In this document: positions 8,723-14,912 of the stretch, piece by piece
How the letters are laid out: every line of letters starts with the position of its first letter
How positions within the stretch are numbered: position 1 is the first letter of the stretch
Origin: Dehalococcoidia bacterium
Lineage (GTDB): Bacteria; Chloroflexota; Dehalococcoidia; GIF9; AB-539-J10
Assembly: GCA_030605665.1 (NCBI GenBank)
Contig: JAUWHW010000004.1
Span: 1-24,487, forward strand
Length of the DNA stretch: 24,487 nucleotides
Direction: 5' to 3'
Made by a program: the position numbers and the translations under genes
Notes under the pieces: model-generated
What the model was told of the DNA's origin: nothing
Databases searched by the model: none
What the model saw: only the letters and a program-made list of their open reading frames with translations

Positions 8723-8817
8723 TGCTTCTTGGCCAGGGCCTCAATCTTTCTCTTTTCCTTAAGCTTTTTCCGGCGCCGGAGGTGTTTTAGGCCAGCCATT
8801 CTCTTACTTTTGTTCAT
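8719..8817 (-). CDS. 32-residue highly basic microprotein
   Basis: A short frame beginning [20 protein letters not shown] and ending LAKKQ. Fifteen of 32 residues are Lys or Arg and only two are acidic. Both ends are locked to neighbours: its ATG shares an ATGA quartet with the stop of the Cys-rich gene (8814-8817), and its TGA shares an ATGA quartet with the THEP1 start (8719-8722). It fills the gap between those genes exactly, which is the main reason to believe it is translated. It has no Shine-Dalgarno sequence of its own. The likely form is a basic helix that binds RNA, ribosome or DNA, which is inference. I do not recognise a family. Confidence 0.6.
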   Translation of the reverse strand: MNKSKRMAGLKHLRRRKKLKEKRKIEALAKKQ

Positions 8818-9014
8818 TTCATTTTGCTATAGGTGGAAATGAATTTGCTTAGCGAGCGGTCATAAGTCCTTTCCACTTCAGTAGGAAATAGGCAGCCGGG
8901 GAGCTCACCACACTCCCAATGGTAGCGAATGCACTCGCAGCATTTACCCTTCCTGGAACATGGCTCATAAGTGCAACTGCACCTGGATTTGTTGATCTCA
9001 ACTTGGCATTCCAT
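8814..9014 (-). CDS. Cys-rich small protein (DUF6485-like)
   Basis: A 66-residue protein with nine Cys in its first 41 residues ([31 protein letters not shown]), a spacing that suggests a metal site such as zinc or iron-sulfur. It ends in a polar tail ([17 protein letters not shown]). It resembles the DUF6485 family of anaerobes from memory, and the function is unknown. I choose the ATG at 9014 because AGGAG stands eight bases upstream. The longer frame to 9053 would start within the sequence after a REP-like repeat. It heads a run of overlapping genes (microprotein, THEP1, archaemetzincin, APH-like kinase). Confidence 0.78.
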   Translation of the reverse strand: MECQVEINKSRCSCTYEPCSRKGKCCECIRYHWECGELPGCLFPTEVERTYDRSLSKFISTYSKMK

Positions 9015-9055
9015 TTTGTGTACTCCTATTATAATAGCTTTACCAACGACCACCT

Positions 9056-9119
9056 GTCATTCTGAGCGTAGCAAAGAATCTAGACCCTTCCTCTTCACTT
9101 CGTTCAGAGTCAGGGTGAC
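9056..9119. repeat. REP-like palindromic repeat, flanked by a 12 bp direct repeat
   Basis: GTCATTCTGAGCG (9056-9068) pairs imperfectly with CAGAGTCAGGGTGAC (to 9119), and 'AAGAATCT' and 'CACTTCGTT' lie inside as in the 4838-4901 copy. The identical 12-mer ACTCCTATTATA occurs at 9022-9033 and 9127-9138, bracketing the element. The second copy overlaps the stop codon of the methionine synthase gene. Confidence 0.75.
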
Positions 9120-9133
9120 AAAATAAACTCCTA

Positions 9134-10180
9134 TTATAGAGTATATCGCCTCCTTAAATTGTCAGAAAGTTTGGCTACTAATTCTAAAGCTTGACATGCT
9201 GCCTCGTGTGATAGACCTGCCAGTCCACAAGAAGGAGTTAGCAGGCTTTGTCTTAAAATTTGCTTAAAACTGATGCCATTCCTGGTAAAGGGAACTACAG
9301 CCTCTTCTAAGCGGTCGCGAAGGCTGGATACAGATTCCTTAGCCAGAGCATCTTCATTGTTGGGAACTATTCCCCAGGCAATATTACCTCCGCGCTTGAG
9401 GAAAGATTTCACCTCATCGGGATAACGGGTAAAAGACAAAGCATAGTTATATGTATCAAAGCTAAGAATATCAGTTGTGGTGTTCAAAGGCAGTGACCAA
9501 TTAGTGCTGCCACAGCAATGTATCCCTTTCAGTCCCTCGATCCCCTTGAGCACCTCCTCTAATAGGGCGGTCACCTTTTCATTGGGAATAGACACCTTCT
9601 CCTGGGGAAGATAAAGGTAGGTTGAGCTGAGAAATACCAGAGACGGCTCGTCGACAAAGGTAATGGGGTTACGTGATATTTTCCTTAAAGCGTTTTCCTG
9701 CCACATAGCTTTCAACCTTAAAAATTTAGCCATGACTTCAGCTAAAGTCTCATCACACAAGATAGCTCTGCCATCCTGGTCGGTAACTGTAAATCCACAG
9801 GTGATGGGACCTGTTATCTGCCCTTTGACTATTTCCGTCCCTTTTATATTTGACAGAAAAGCATGAAGTCCAGCGGCATATTCAGCAGAAATGCCATATT
9901 TATCAGATTTGCCCTCCTCACAATCAATGTAGATTTGTTTTAACTCAGCCTCAAAATTTGCTGATGACTCAATATGGATTTTGCTTTCATCTATAACGAC
10001 TCCGGGGAATCCCTCGCTAAACTGAATATACATGCTTTCTTTAGGGGAGCGCATTGGCAATTGAGGCCAGACAGGGATAGTGGGAAGATGCTTCATAACA
10101 ACGGAGCAAGCCTCTTCTGGCTCAGTGTGAGGCATGCTGCCGATAGCTGTAGGCAGACAAGCAAACTCAAATTTTGCCAT
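9134..10180 (-). CDS. Core-type (short) methionine synthase, MetE C-terminal-like
   Basis: A 348-residue protein matching only the catalytic barrel of cobalamin-independent methionine synthase. Full MetE is about 750 residues with an extra N-terminal half. The zinc ligands are visible: HCCG at 221-224 (H221, C223), C318 in TPSCGLAG, and a Glu in VDEPS (about 178). Homocysteine binds this zinc and is methylated. Short 'core' MetE enzymes of archaea and Dehalococcoides are reported to take the methyl group from a methylcorrinoid or corrinoid protein, not from folate, and the same is likely here (inference). The start is an ATG at 10180. It sits 21 bases after the small membrane protein gene in the mtnP string. 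With ahcY and metK it closes the methyl cycle. Confidence 0.88.
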   Translation of the reverse strand: MAKFEFACLPTAIGSMPHTEPEEACSVVMKHLPTIPVWPQLPMRSPKESMYIQFSEGFPGVVIDESKIHIESSANFEAELKQIYIDCEEGKSDKYGISAEYAAGLHAFLSNIKGTEIVKGQITGPITCGFTVTDQDGRAILCDETLAEVMAKFLRLKAMWQENALRKISRNPITFVDEPSLVFLSSTYLYLPQEKVSIPNEKVTALLEEVLKGIEGLKGIHCCGSTNWSLPLNTTTDILSFDTYNYALSFTRYPDEVKSFLKRGGNIAWGIVPNNEDALAKESVSSLRDRLEEAVVPFTRNGISFKQILRQSLLTPSCGLAGLSHEAACQALELVAKLSDNLRRRYTL

Positions 10181-10201
10181 TTTCTCGCTTACTTAAAGAC
10201 T

Positions 10202-10411
10202 CTATAAAAATTCACCCATGCGTATAGCATGGACGTGCATGGCAATGCTGGCAACGAGGAATATTGCCCCTGCCACCAAAGGGGGTATTGCATAGTGCCA
10301 AATTAGAGAGACAAGCCACGCTATCCCTAATCCAGCGAAAACATGGGCAATTGCATTGAAATTAACATGCTCGGCAAAGTAAATAGACCCTCTAGCACAA
10401 AAGTTTTTCAT
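10202..10411 (-). CDS. Small two-helix membrane protein
   Basis: A 69-residue protein with two predicted membrane segments: about 19-39 (AIAHVFAGLGIAWLVSLIWH) and 43-63 (PPLVAGAIFLVASIAMHVHA), separated by a tight Tyr/Pro turn. The N-terminus is short and polar with one Cys. The start is secure, with AAGGAGG four bases before the ATG at 10411. It lies 12 bases after mtnP and just before the methionine synthase, so it is probably in the same operon. I recognise no family or function. Confidence 0.75.
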   Translation of the reverse strand: MKNFCARGSIYFAEHVNFNAIAHVFAGLGIAWLVSLIWHYAIPPLVAGAIFLVASIAMHVHAIRMGEFL

Positions 10412-10423
10412 AATTCCTCCTTT

Positions 10424-11287
10424 TTATTTTATATATTTTTTAATAAGTAACGCTAAATCTTCTTTCGCTTTCTCTGGAATATATTGTGGCGAAGTGACAA
10501 TAGCATCCTTAAGGGCGGTGGCACAAGCACAATCCCGTGATTGTGGTATGGAAGGAATGCTTAGCTTCAGGATTTTCTTAGCGGTATCAACGCATTTTTG
10601 CAGATTAGCCAGAATCATCTCTGTAGTCACCGATTCATAGCTGGGGTGCCAGCAATCACAGTCGGTGACCAAGGCAAGTACGGCATAGCATATTTCGGCT
10701 TCCCTGGCCAGTTTAGCTTCAGGCAAAGCAGTCATGCTAATGATACAAGCACCCCAGCTACGGTAAAGGTGTGACTCAGCCTTGGTGGAAAATTGTGGCC
10801 CTTCCATAGCCAGAAATGTGCCACCTTTATGTACCTTCGCCTTTGCTTTAATGCCCACCTCAAACAAAACTTGACTCAAAACCGGACAGAAAGGCTCAGC
10901 AAAAGCAATGTGAGCTACTACATCATCAGTAAAGAAAGTGCTATCTCTGCCTTGGGTGCGGTCAATAAGCTGGTCGGGGATAACTAAATCCGGAGGTAGG
11001 ATTTCCTCCTTGAGGCTGCCCACGGCGGTCACGGAGATAATCCTTTCGACGCCTAAAGATTTTAACGCATAAATATTGGCTTTAACTGGCATCTCACTAG
11101 GGCCTAAGCGATGCCCTTTACCATGCCTGGGTAAAAACGCAATCCGCACTCCTTCAAGATTACCTAGAAGTATGGTATCGCTGGGTTCACCAAAAGGCGT
11201 GTTTATCTTTACTTCCTCCACTTCAGCTATCCCCTCCATCTTATAAAGCCCGGTACCACCAATTATTCCTATTTTAGCTTTGGACAT
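10424..11287 (-). CDS. mtnP: S-methyl-5'-thioadenosine phosphorylase
   Basis: A 287-residue PNP/MTAP-family purine nucleoside phosphorylase that splits methylthioadenosine (waste of polyamine and radical-SAM reactions) into adenine and methylthioribose-1-phosphate, the substrate of MtnA at the other end of the window. Motifs: IIGGTGLY near the N-terminus (phosphate loop), FLPRHGKGH, VTAVGSL, and AMEGPQFSTKAES (substrate-binding loop), followed by the C-terminal SYESVTTEMI region. The start ATG (11287) overlaps the stop of the upstream PIN gene by one base (TAATG), with GGAG eight bases before it. The housekeeping gene may therefore be transcribed from the accessory toxin-antitoxin promoter. 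Confidence 0.95.
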   Translation of the reverse strand: MSKAKIGIIGGTGLYKMEGIAEVEEVKINTPFGEPSDTILLGNLEGVRIAFLPRHGKGHRLGPSEMPVKANIYALKSLGVERIISVTAVGSLKEEILPPDLVIPDQLIDRTQGRDSTFFTDDVVAHIAFAEPFCPVLSQVLFEVGIKAKAKVHKGGTFLAMEGPQFSTKAESHLYRSWGACIISMTALPEAKLAREAEICYAVLALVTDCDCWHPSYESVTTEMILANLQKCVDTAKKILKLSIPSIPQSRDCACATALKDAIVTSPQYIPEKAKEDLALLIKKYIK

Positions 11288-11721
11288 TAGGTTTTCTCCT
11301 CTCTTTCCATTATTTCCAAAAGCTGAGCAGGGGTGATGATTGGAATCCCTTCATATTCTTTCAGGTTTAACAAATGCACATCTCCAGAGACGACGAAATC
11401 TGCCTTTGTATTAAAGGCGCAGGATAAGTATTTATTATCTGAAGGGTCTTCCATTATTACCTCTATCGTCTCCTTTTCCTCGACCAGTGACATAATGCTT
11501 AATAGGTCAAAAGTGAATTCCTTTAATTCTTCTTTCTCTAATCCATGCCTTTTCATTAGCCGTGGGTAGCTTAAAACCCGTTCTAGCTCTTCAATGATGG
11601 ATGGTGAAGTGAAAAGGCGAATCTTATTTTCAAAAACATAGTTGAGTATCTGGGTTGGTTTACCATGAGGGTTTATCAGGGCGCTAACGAGTACATTAGT
11701 ATCCAAAACGATTTTGAGCAT
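11287..11721 (-). CDS. PIN-domain toxin-like RNase (COG1569 type)
   Basis: A 144-residue PIN-domain protein, a metal-dependent RNase fold, with VLDTNVLVSAL at the N-terminus (Asp7), a central Glu at about 44 in SIIEELERVL, an EDPSDNKYL cluster (acidic residues of the site) and VVSGDVHLL. The COG1569 branch is annotated as 'putative toxin-antitoxin system toxin component'. It follows its probable antitoxin by 16 bases and ends overlapping mtnP by one base. The acidic tetrad appears complete, so it is probably active. Confidence 0.88.
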   Translation of the reverse strand: MLKIVLDTNVLVSALINPHGKPTQILNYVFENKIRLFTSPSIIEELERVLSYPRLMKRHGLEKEELKEFTFDLLSIMSLVEEKETIEVIMEDPSDNKYLSCAFNTKADFVVSGDVHLLNLKEYEGIPIITPAQLLEIMEREEKT

Positions 11722-11737
11722 AAGAAATATTTTTTAG

Positions 11738-12007
11738 TCAAGCCTGCTTTGCCGCCTCTACTGCCTCTCTGATTTCACTTTCCAGTACTTCCGAATCTAT
11801 CTCTTGATTTCTCTCCCTTATTTGCCTGATCTTTTCATAGAGTCTCTCTCTGATTTTCTCCCAGGTAACATACTCTTCCACAGGTATCACTGCTACCATA
11901 GGTCTATTTCCCCTCTCCACAATATACCTGTCTCCTCTGAGGCGAACCTCATCCATCAACTCACCAAACCTTTGTCTCGCCTTTTGTGCCGATATTTTCT
12001 TAAGCAT
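11738..12007 (-). CDS. Phd/YefM-type antitoxin
   Basis: An approximately 89-residue antitoxin: an N-terminal Phd/YefM fold (ISAQKARQRFGELMDEV...YIVERGNRPMVAVIP) that binds operator DNA, then a long charged C-terminal helix (REAVEAAKQA end) that would wrap the PIN toxin. I start at the ATG at 12007. The frame is open to 12034, but a good -10 box at 12039-12044 would place the transcription start at about 12032, leaving no leader for the 12034 ATG. It pairs with the PIN gene 16 bases downstream. Confidence 0.82.
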   Translation of the reverse strand: MLKKISAQKARQRFGELMDEVRLRGDRYIVERGNRPMVAVIPVEEYVTWEKIRERLYEKIRQIRERNQEIDSEVLESEIREAVEAAKQA

Positions 12008-12038
12008 CTTAACCCCCATGGCCATTATGGTCATACCG

Positions 12039-12068
12039 ATTATAATAGAAAACGGGGTTCTATTGCAA
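12039..12068 (-). promoter_or_regulatory. Sigma-70-like promoter of the Phd/PIN module
   Basis: Minus-strand TTGCAA (12068-12063), an 18-base spacer, then a perfect TATAAT (12044-12039). It points at the antitoxin gene and may also drive mtnP, because the PIN and mtnP genes overlap. Its position argues for the internal antitoxin start at 12007. Confidence 0.6.
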
Positions 12069-12125
12069 GCAAGGAAGTGAGGATATGCTGGGGCATTTGA
12101 AATCTCGAAATTGGATTGCGCGATC

Positions 12126-12189
12126 TTACCACACGCAGTTGCATTTAATCTTCTTATAATCCATCCCCAGCTTTGCCCACATTGCCAGG
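12126..12189 (-). repeat. Gene-end repeat, copy 1
   Basis: A 64-base unit differing at only about four positions from copy 3 (13306-13369). On the minus strand it reads MWAKLGMDYKKIKCNCVW followed by TAA, the same tail as the 63-residue frame at 13306-13497, with no start of its own. It lies between HicA-1 and the Phd promoter. Confidence 0.8.
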
Positions 12190-12202
12190 ATTTGAGTTAT
12201 AG

Positions 12203-12427
12203 TTACACCAACTTGAGAAATTCCTGACGACTCAACTCTGCGTCTCGTAAGATTTTAGACAAAATACCAGAACCCAAATCTTCACCTTTGTGTACTGGCA
12301 CTACAGTGGCTCTTCCATCAGCATGCCTCATATAAATATGGCTGCCTCGCTGACGGATTATTTCAAAGCCTGCTTTTTGGAGGGCACGAACTACCTCAGT
12401 GCCAGTTAGGCGGGGTAATCGACTCAT
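12203..12427 (-). CDS. hicA: HicA-type mRNA interferase toxin, module 1
   Basis: A 74-residue HicA with a double-stranded RNA-binding-like fold: LTGTEVVRALQKAGFEIIRQ, then RGSHIYMRH containing the catalytic His in the G-S-H motif, and VVPVHKGEDLGSGILSKIL. HicA proteins are ribosome-independent RNases held inactive by HicB. Its ATG overlaps the stop of HicB-1 in an ATGA quartet, so the order is antitoxin then toxin, and translation is coupled. All expected motifs are present. It is followed by gene-end repeat copy 1. Confidence 0.93.
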   Translation of the reverse strand: MSRLPRLTGTEVVRALQKAGFEIIRQRGSHIYMRHADGRATVVPVHKGEDLGSGILSKILRDAELSRQEFLKLV

Positions 12428-12636
12428 AGAGCTATCTTTTGGACACCTACCAGTTGTAATGGCTCAGAGGCTGTTTCCCCTTCCACTTCCAAACAAAGTT
12501 GGATAGCTTCTTTCATACGCTCCATAAGCTCGTCCAAGGAGCGAGCTTGAGTATGGCACCCTCTAAGGGAAGGCACAGTGCCTACAAAGAAGCCTTCTTC
12601 ATCACGCTCAATAATGACGGTGAACTCTTTCCCCAT
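12424..12636 (-). CDS. hicB: HicB-type antitoxin, module 1
   Basis: A 70-residue HicB of the short class with the partial RNase H-like fold only: FTVIIERDEEGFFVGTVPSLRGCHTQARSLDE, a helix MKEAIQLCLEVEG, and a short strand end. There is no separate DNA-binding domain, so any autoregulation would depend on the HicAB complex. The frame starts with ATG at 12636. The upstream region carries an extended -10 inside a small inverted repeat. Encoded directly before HicA-1 with a four-base overlap. Confidence 0.92.
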   Translation of the reverse strand: MGKEFTVIIERDEEGFFVGTVPSLRGCHTQARSLDELMERMKEAIQLCLEVEGETASEPLQLVGVQKIAL

Positions 12637-12666
12637 AATGCATCTCTCTTAATTACTAGTTTAATT

Positions 12667-12681
12667 AGTATATCACATACT
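12667..12681 (-). promoter_or_regulatory. Extended -10 promoter and possible operator of HicBA module 1
   Basis: The minus strand carries TGATATACT (12675-12667), an extended -10 element (TGnTATACT). It overlaps an inverted repeat AGTAT-GTGAT-ATACT (12667-12681), the arrangement expected of an autoregulated toxin-antitoxin promoter. The same TGnTATACT motif precedes module 2. Confidence 0.5.
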
Positions 12682-12695
12682 CTATTAGGCTACTT

Positions 12696-12750
12696 TTACC
12701 ATACGCAGTTACATTTAATCTTTCTATAATCCACCCCTAGCTTTGCCCAC
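12696..12750 (-). repeat. Gene-end repeat, copy 2
   Basis: 55 bases matching copies 1 and 3 with about four differences from copy 3, mostly synonymous or conservative. The minus strand still reads WAKLGVDYRKIKCNCVW and TAA. It lies between HicA-2 and the module 1 promoter, and its match stops earlier than that of the other two copies. Confidence 0.8.
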
Positions 12751-12774
12751 TCACAGAGAAGAAGCCTTCCTCAT

Positions 12775-12999
12775 TCAAAGCTTCAAGAATTCTTCTATAC
12801 TCAATTCAGCTTGACGCAGAATAGCTCGCAGCGTTCCTTCGGGCAAGTCACCAGGGTGGTGAGGCACGGTAGTGCGAGCCCGGGTTTGAGGATTCCACCA
12901 TATTTCATGGCTCCCTTTGGCTTGGCGATCAAAAACAAAACCGGCCTGCCTTAACTTACGAATAACTTCATCTGCGCTAAAGCCAGCCAGCCTTCCCAT
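12775..12999 (-). CDS. hicA: HicA-type mRNA interferase toxin, module 2
   Basis: A 74-residue HicA: FSADEVIRKLRQAGFVFDRQ, then AKGSHEIWWNP with the G-S-H catalytic motif, and TTVPHHPGDLPEGTLRAIL. It is clearly different from module 1 HicA, so the two modules were acquired or diverged long ago and are not a recent tandem duplication. Its ATG overlaps the HicB-2 stop by one base (TGATG). The catalytic His is present. Confidence 0.92.
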   Translation of the reverse strand: MGRLAGFSADEVIRKLRQAGFVFDRQAKGSHEIWWNPQTRARTTVPHHPGDLPEGTLRAILRQAELSIEEFLKL

Positions 13000-13244
13000 C
13001 AGGATACGCTTACTGGGATGCGAATCTCGACGCTTGATGGAGCCACAGCTTGTAGCTTAGGCGGAAGCTTGTCGCCATGCTCTAAATAGGACTCAATAAG
13101 CTTACGAGCCACGTCCTGTGCGATCTCCAGAGTTTCTGCAGCGGTTCGCCCTTGAGCTACTAGACCAGGCAACTCCTCACTGGTAGCCAAGAATCCTCCC
13201 TCTGATAAGGGCTCCAAGTGAATCCCAAGAAATATTTCTTTCAT
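12999..13244 (-). CDS. hicB: HicB-type antitoxin, module 2
   Basis: An 81-residue HicB-fold antitoxin: LGIHLEPLSEGGFLATSEELPGLVAQGRTAAETLEIAQDVARKLIES, with a short C-terminal tail and no ribbon-helix-helix or HTH domain. It is longer and more acidic than module 1 HicB. The start is the ATG at 13244, with GGAG nine bases upstream. The stop is shared with the HicA-2 start. The upstream region carries an extended -10 within an inverted repeat, suggesting autoregulation. Confidence 0.9.
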   Translation of the reverse strand: MKEIFLGIHLEPLSEGGFLATSEELPGLVAQGRTAAETLEIAQDVARKLIESYLEHGDKLPPKLQAVAPSSVEIRIPVSVS

Positions 13245-13262
13245 GCATTATTCTCCGGTAGG

Positions 13263-13295
13263 TACCACTTAAGCAGTATACCATATAACGTGGTA
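13263..13295 (-). promoter_or_regulatory. Extended -10 promoter and operator-like inverted repeat of HicBA module 2
   Basis: The minus strand carries TGGTATACT (13283-13275), an extended -10. It is enclosed by TACCAC (13263-13268) and GTGGTA (13290-13295), a 6 bp inverted repeat with a 21-base spacer. A complex binding these arms would cover the promoter. Confidence 0.5.
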
Positions 13296-13305
13296 GCATA
13301 CCTCT

Positions 13306-13369
13306 TTACCCTACGCAGTTACATTTAATCTTCTTATAATCCATCCCTAGCTTTGCCCACATTGCCAGG
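13306..13369 (-). repeat. Gene-end repeat, copy 3
   Basis: The 64-base copy forming the 3' end of the 63-residue frame and about 94% identical to copy 1 by eye. The three copies start at 12126, 12696 and 13306, which is one per toxin-antitoxin operon, each just upstream of the operon promoter. Confidence 0.8.
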
Positions 13370-13497
13370 GCTTCTTTGCAAAGGGCGGCTTCTGTACTCT
13401 TAGATTTGCCATCTCCAAAAACGTGGGGTAACAATATTTCTCTGGAGTGCTGCTGCTTATAACTTGGCATCAGAAAATGTCGCCTCAGGTTTTTCAT
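13306..13497 (-). CDS. Hypothetical 63-residue protein carrying the full gene-end repeat (copy 3 at its 3' end)
   Basis: A short frame with a basic N-terminus (MKNLRRHF) and a C-terminal helix and Cys tail (CKEALAMWAKLGMDYKKIKCNCVG). I recognise no family. Its last 20 codons are repeated downstream at 12126-12189 and 12696-12750 with the reading frame and stop kept, which suggests those codons were once under coding selection. It could be an intact small gene or the 3' remnant of a longer one. No strong ribosome site precedes the ATG. It lies directly upstream of HicBA module 2. Confidence 0.4.
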   Translation of the reverse strand: MKNLRRHFLMPSYKQQHSREILLPHVFGDGKSKSTEAALCKEALAMWAKLGMDYKKIKCNCVG

Positions 13498-13524
13498 TCA
13501 AAGGCTATTAGCGACTATGATATT

Positions 13525-13553
13525 TTGCAAAAAAGAACAGCTTATGAGATAAT
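13525..13553 (+). promoter_or_regulatory. Probable promoter of the HTH/nuclease operon
   Basis: TTGCAA (13525-13530), a 17-base spacer and GATAAT (13548-13553) on the plus strand, the only recognisable promoter in the divergent gap. It leaves a leader of about 90 bases before the GTG of the first HTH gene. In that leader an isolated GGAGG at about 13592 has no start codon at proper spacing. Confidence 0.5.
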
Positions 13554-13648
13554 AAGCGCCATAAAGTGCAGATAGAGAGACAAAAATTACGGAGGATTCT
13601 TTAAGTAAATTTGAAAAAGGTGCCGAAAGAGATTAGGGGGTGACAAAA

Positions 13649-14044
13649 GTGACTAATAAAAAAGAGGTGACTCTGGGTGATTTGGCGGAAAAGCTAGATA
13701 TAATTCAAGTTACGTTACAAGACATCTTAAAATGGTCTAAGTTTCAAAATCTGCCTATATTAAGGCAAGTTTTTGAGCAGCAATTAGACTCTGATGAGAA
13801 GAAACTAGCGTTCGAAAATACTGACGGCGAGAAAGGTTACCGGGAAGTAGCAAAAAACTCGGGCGTGCCTGCTGGGACTATGCAATACTGGTGGAATAAG
13901 TGGTATACCTTGGGCATCCTTGAGCCAAGTGGAACTTGGAAGGGAAGGCTCAAGAAGATATGTTCGCTTAGCGATGTCGGCATAGAAATACCCAAGATGT
14001 CCAGTAACAAAATAGAGTCTGGATCTATCCAAGGAGAGCAGTAA
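13649..14044 (+). CDS. Small HTH protein, paralog A of three
   Basis: An approximately 131-residue protein: an N-terminal helix with LQDILKWSKF, a central DEKKLAFENTDGEKGYREVA segment, a helix-turn-helix core (AKNSGVPAGTMQYWWNKWYTLGILEP) and a basic wing ending KICSLSDVGIEIP. Proteins at 14905 and 15299 share this layout, so they are paralogs. I choose GTG 13649 over GTG 13640 because AGGGGGTGA then sits five bases upstream and the start (M-T-N-K-K-E) matches that of paralog B (M-S-N-K-K-E). It is probably a DNA-binding regulator or specificity subunit (inference), first in a plus-strand operon with the nuclease-like gene. Confidence 0.72.
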   Translation: MTNKKEVTLGDLAEKLDIIQVTLQDILKWSKFQNLPILRQVFEQQLDSDEKKLAFENTDGEKGYREVAKNSGVPAGTMQYWWNKWYTLGILEPSGTWKGRLKKICSLSDVGIEIPKMSSNKIESGSIQGEQ

Positions 14045-14093
14045 ATAGCATCGGTAAGGGCTGAAATCGCGGGACTTCTTAGGAGAGGGGGAA

Positions 14094-14912
14094 GTGGCTA
14101 AAGCCAAACTCGGAAATAATGAATGTACAAAGGTTATGGAAGTAGTAAGGGAATACATCTTTCAAACCCACAAGTTCCCTCAGATTACCGATGTCTCCAA
14201 ATTGTCGGGCATTCCCAAGGCTAAGTGCCACCGAATATGTAATCAGCTGATAGCACAAAAGCAGTTATACCCTGTTTTTAGTGGGTCCAAGCTGCCAACC
14301 GTCCTCCTTCCCTACAATATGATGCAGGACGTTTTGCGAATGCAAAGTAAGCCAAACTGGATGGCTAACTATTCTTTTGAAGAGGAAGAGGAAGCCGAGC
14401 TGGAAATCAAAAAACTGAGTGAGCAAATCGCCATTTACGAACAGTTTGAAAGGCTTCTTTACACTACTAGCATTCCACTTGAAGAAGCAGTGGCCTTCAC
14501 GCTAGATTGGCTTGGCTTCGTCAATGTGAGTCACTTTAAAGAAGAGACTGACAATCCTGACATCACTTTTGACTACAAAAATATTAAAGCATTAGTGGAA
14601 GTAGAGGGCACAAAGGGTCCAGGAGATAAGAAAAAGGTGCAACAACTTGATGGATGGATTGCGAGAGAGATTGCAAAGTTCGACAAGAAAAAGGAGGGCC
14701 TACAAGGCATCTTCATAGTAAACCACTTTCGGGAAATCGAGCCCGAAAAGAGGGGTGAGCCACTAACTTCACATGCAAAGGAATTCCTGAAACTCTATCA
14801 GTGTCGTTTCTTCACGGCGTATCTCCTTTTCAAAATAGTCAATAGAGTAATGAACGGACTTTCTAAAGGAGAGGCAAGAGAAATTATATGGGAGGGTGAA
14901 AAGATTGAGTAA
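14094..14912 (+). CDS. Winged-helix plus PD-(D/E)XK-like nuclease protein
   Basis: A 272-residue protein. Residues about 10-60 form a winged helix (DVSKLSGIPKAKCHRICNQL). About 95-120 is an acidic coiled coil. About 130-215 looks like a restriction-endonuclease fold with NPDITFD (Asp156), ALVEVEG (Glu169-x-Glu171), Lys174, and QQLDGW then GIFIVNHF, as in nuclease cores where ExE replaces ExK. The GTG start at 14094 has AGGAG eight bases upstream. It lies between paralogs A and B and overlaps B by eight bases. A DNA-targeted nuclease guided by its own winged helix or by the small HTH proteins is the simplest reading. I cannot name a family. Confidence 0.65.
   Translation: MAKAKLGNNECTKVMEVVREYIFQTHKFPQITDVSKLSGIPKAKCHRICNQLIAQKQLYPVFSGSKLPTVLLPYNMMQDVLRMQSKPNWMANYSFEEEEEAELEIKKLSEQIAIYEQFERLLYTTSIPLEEAVAFTLDWLGFVNVSHFKEETDNPDITFDYKNIKALVEVEGTKGPGDKKKVQQLDGWIAREIAKFDKKKEGLQGIFIVNHFREIEPEKRGEPLTSHAKEFLKLYQCRFFTAYLLFKIVNRVMNGLSKGEAREIIWEGEKIE

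Noticed and set aside
12126..13369. CRISPR-like array
   Set aside because: There are three repeats, but the spacers are 500-600 bases long and contain toxin-antitoxin genes. No cas genes are present.
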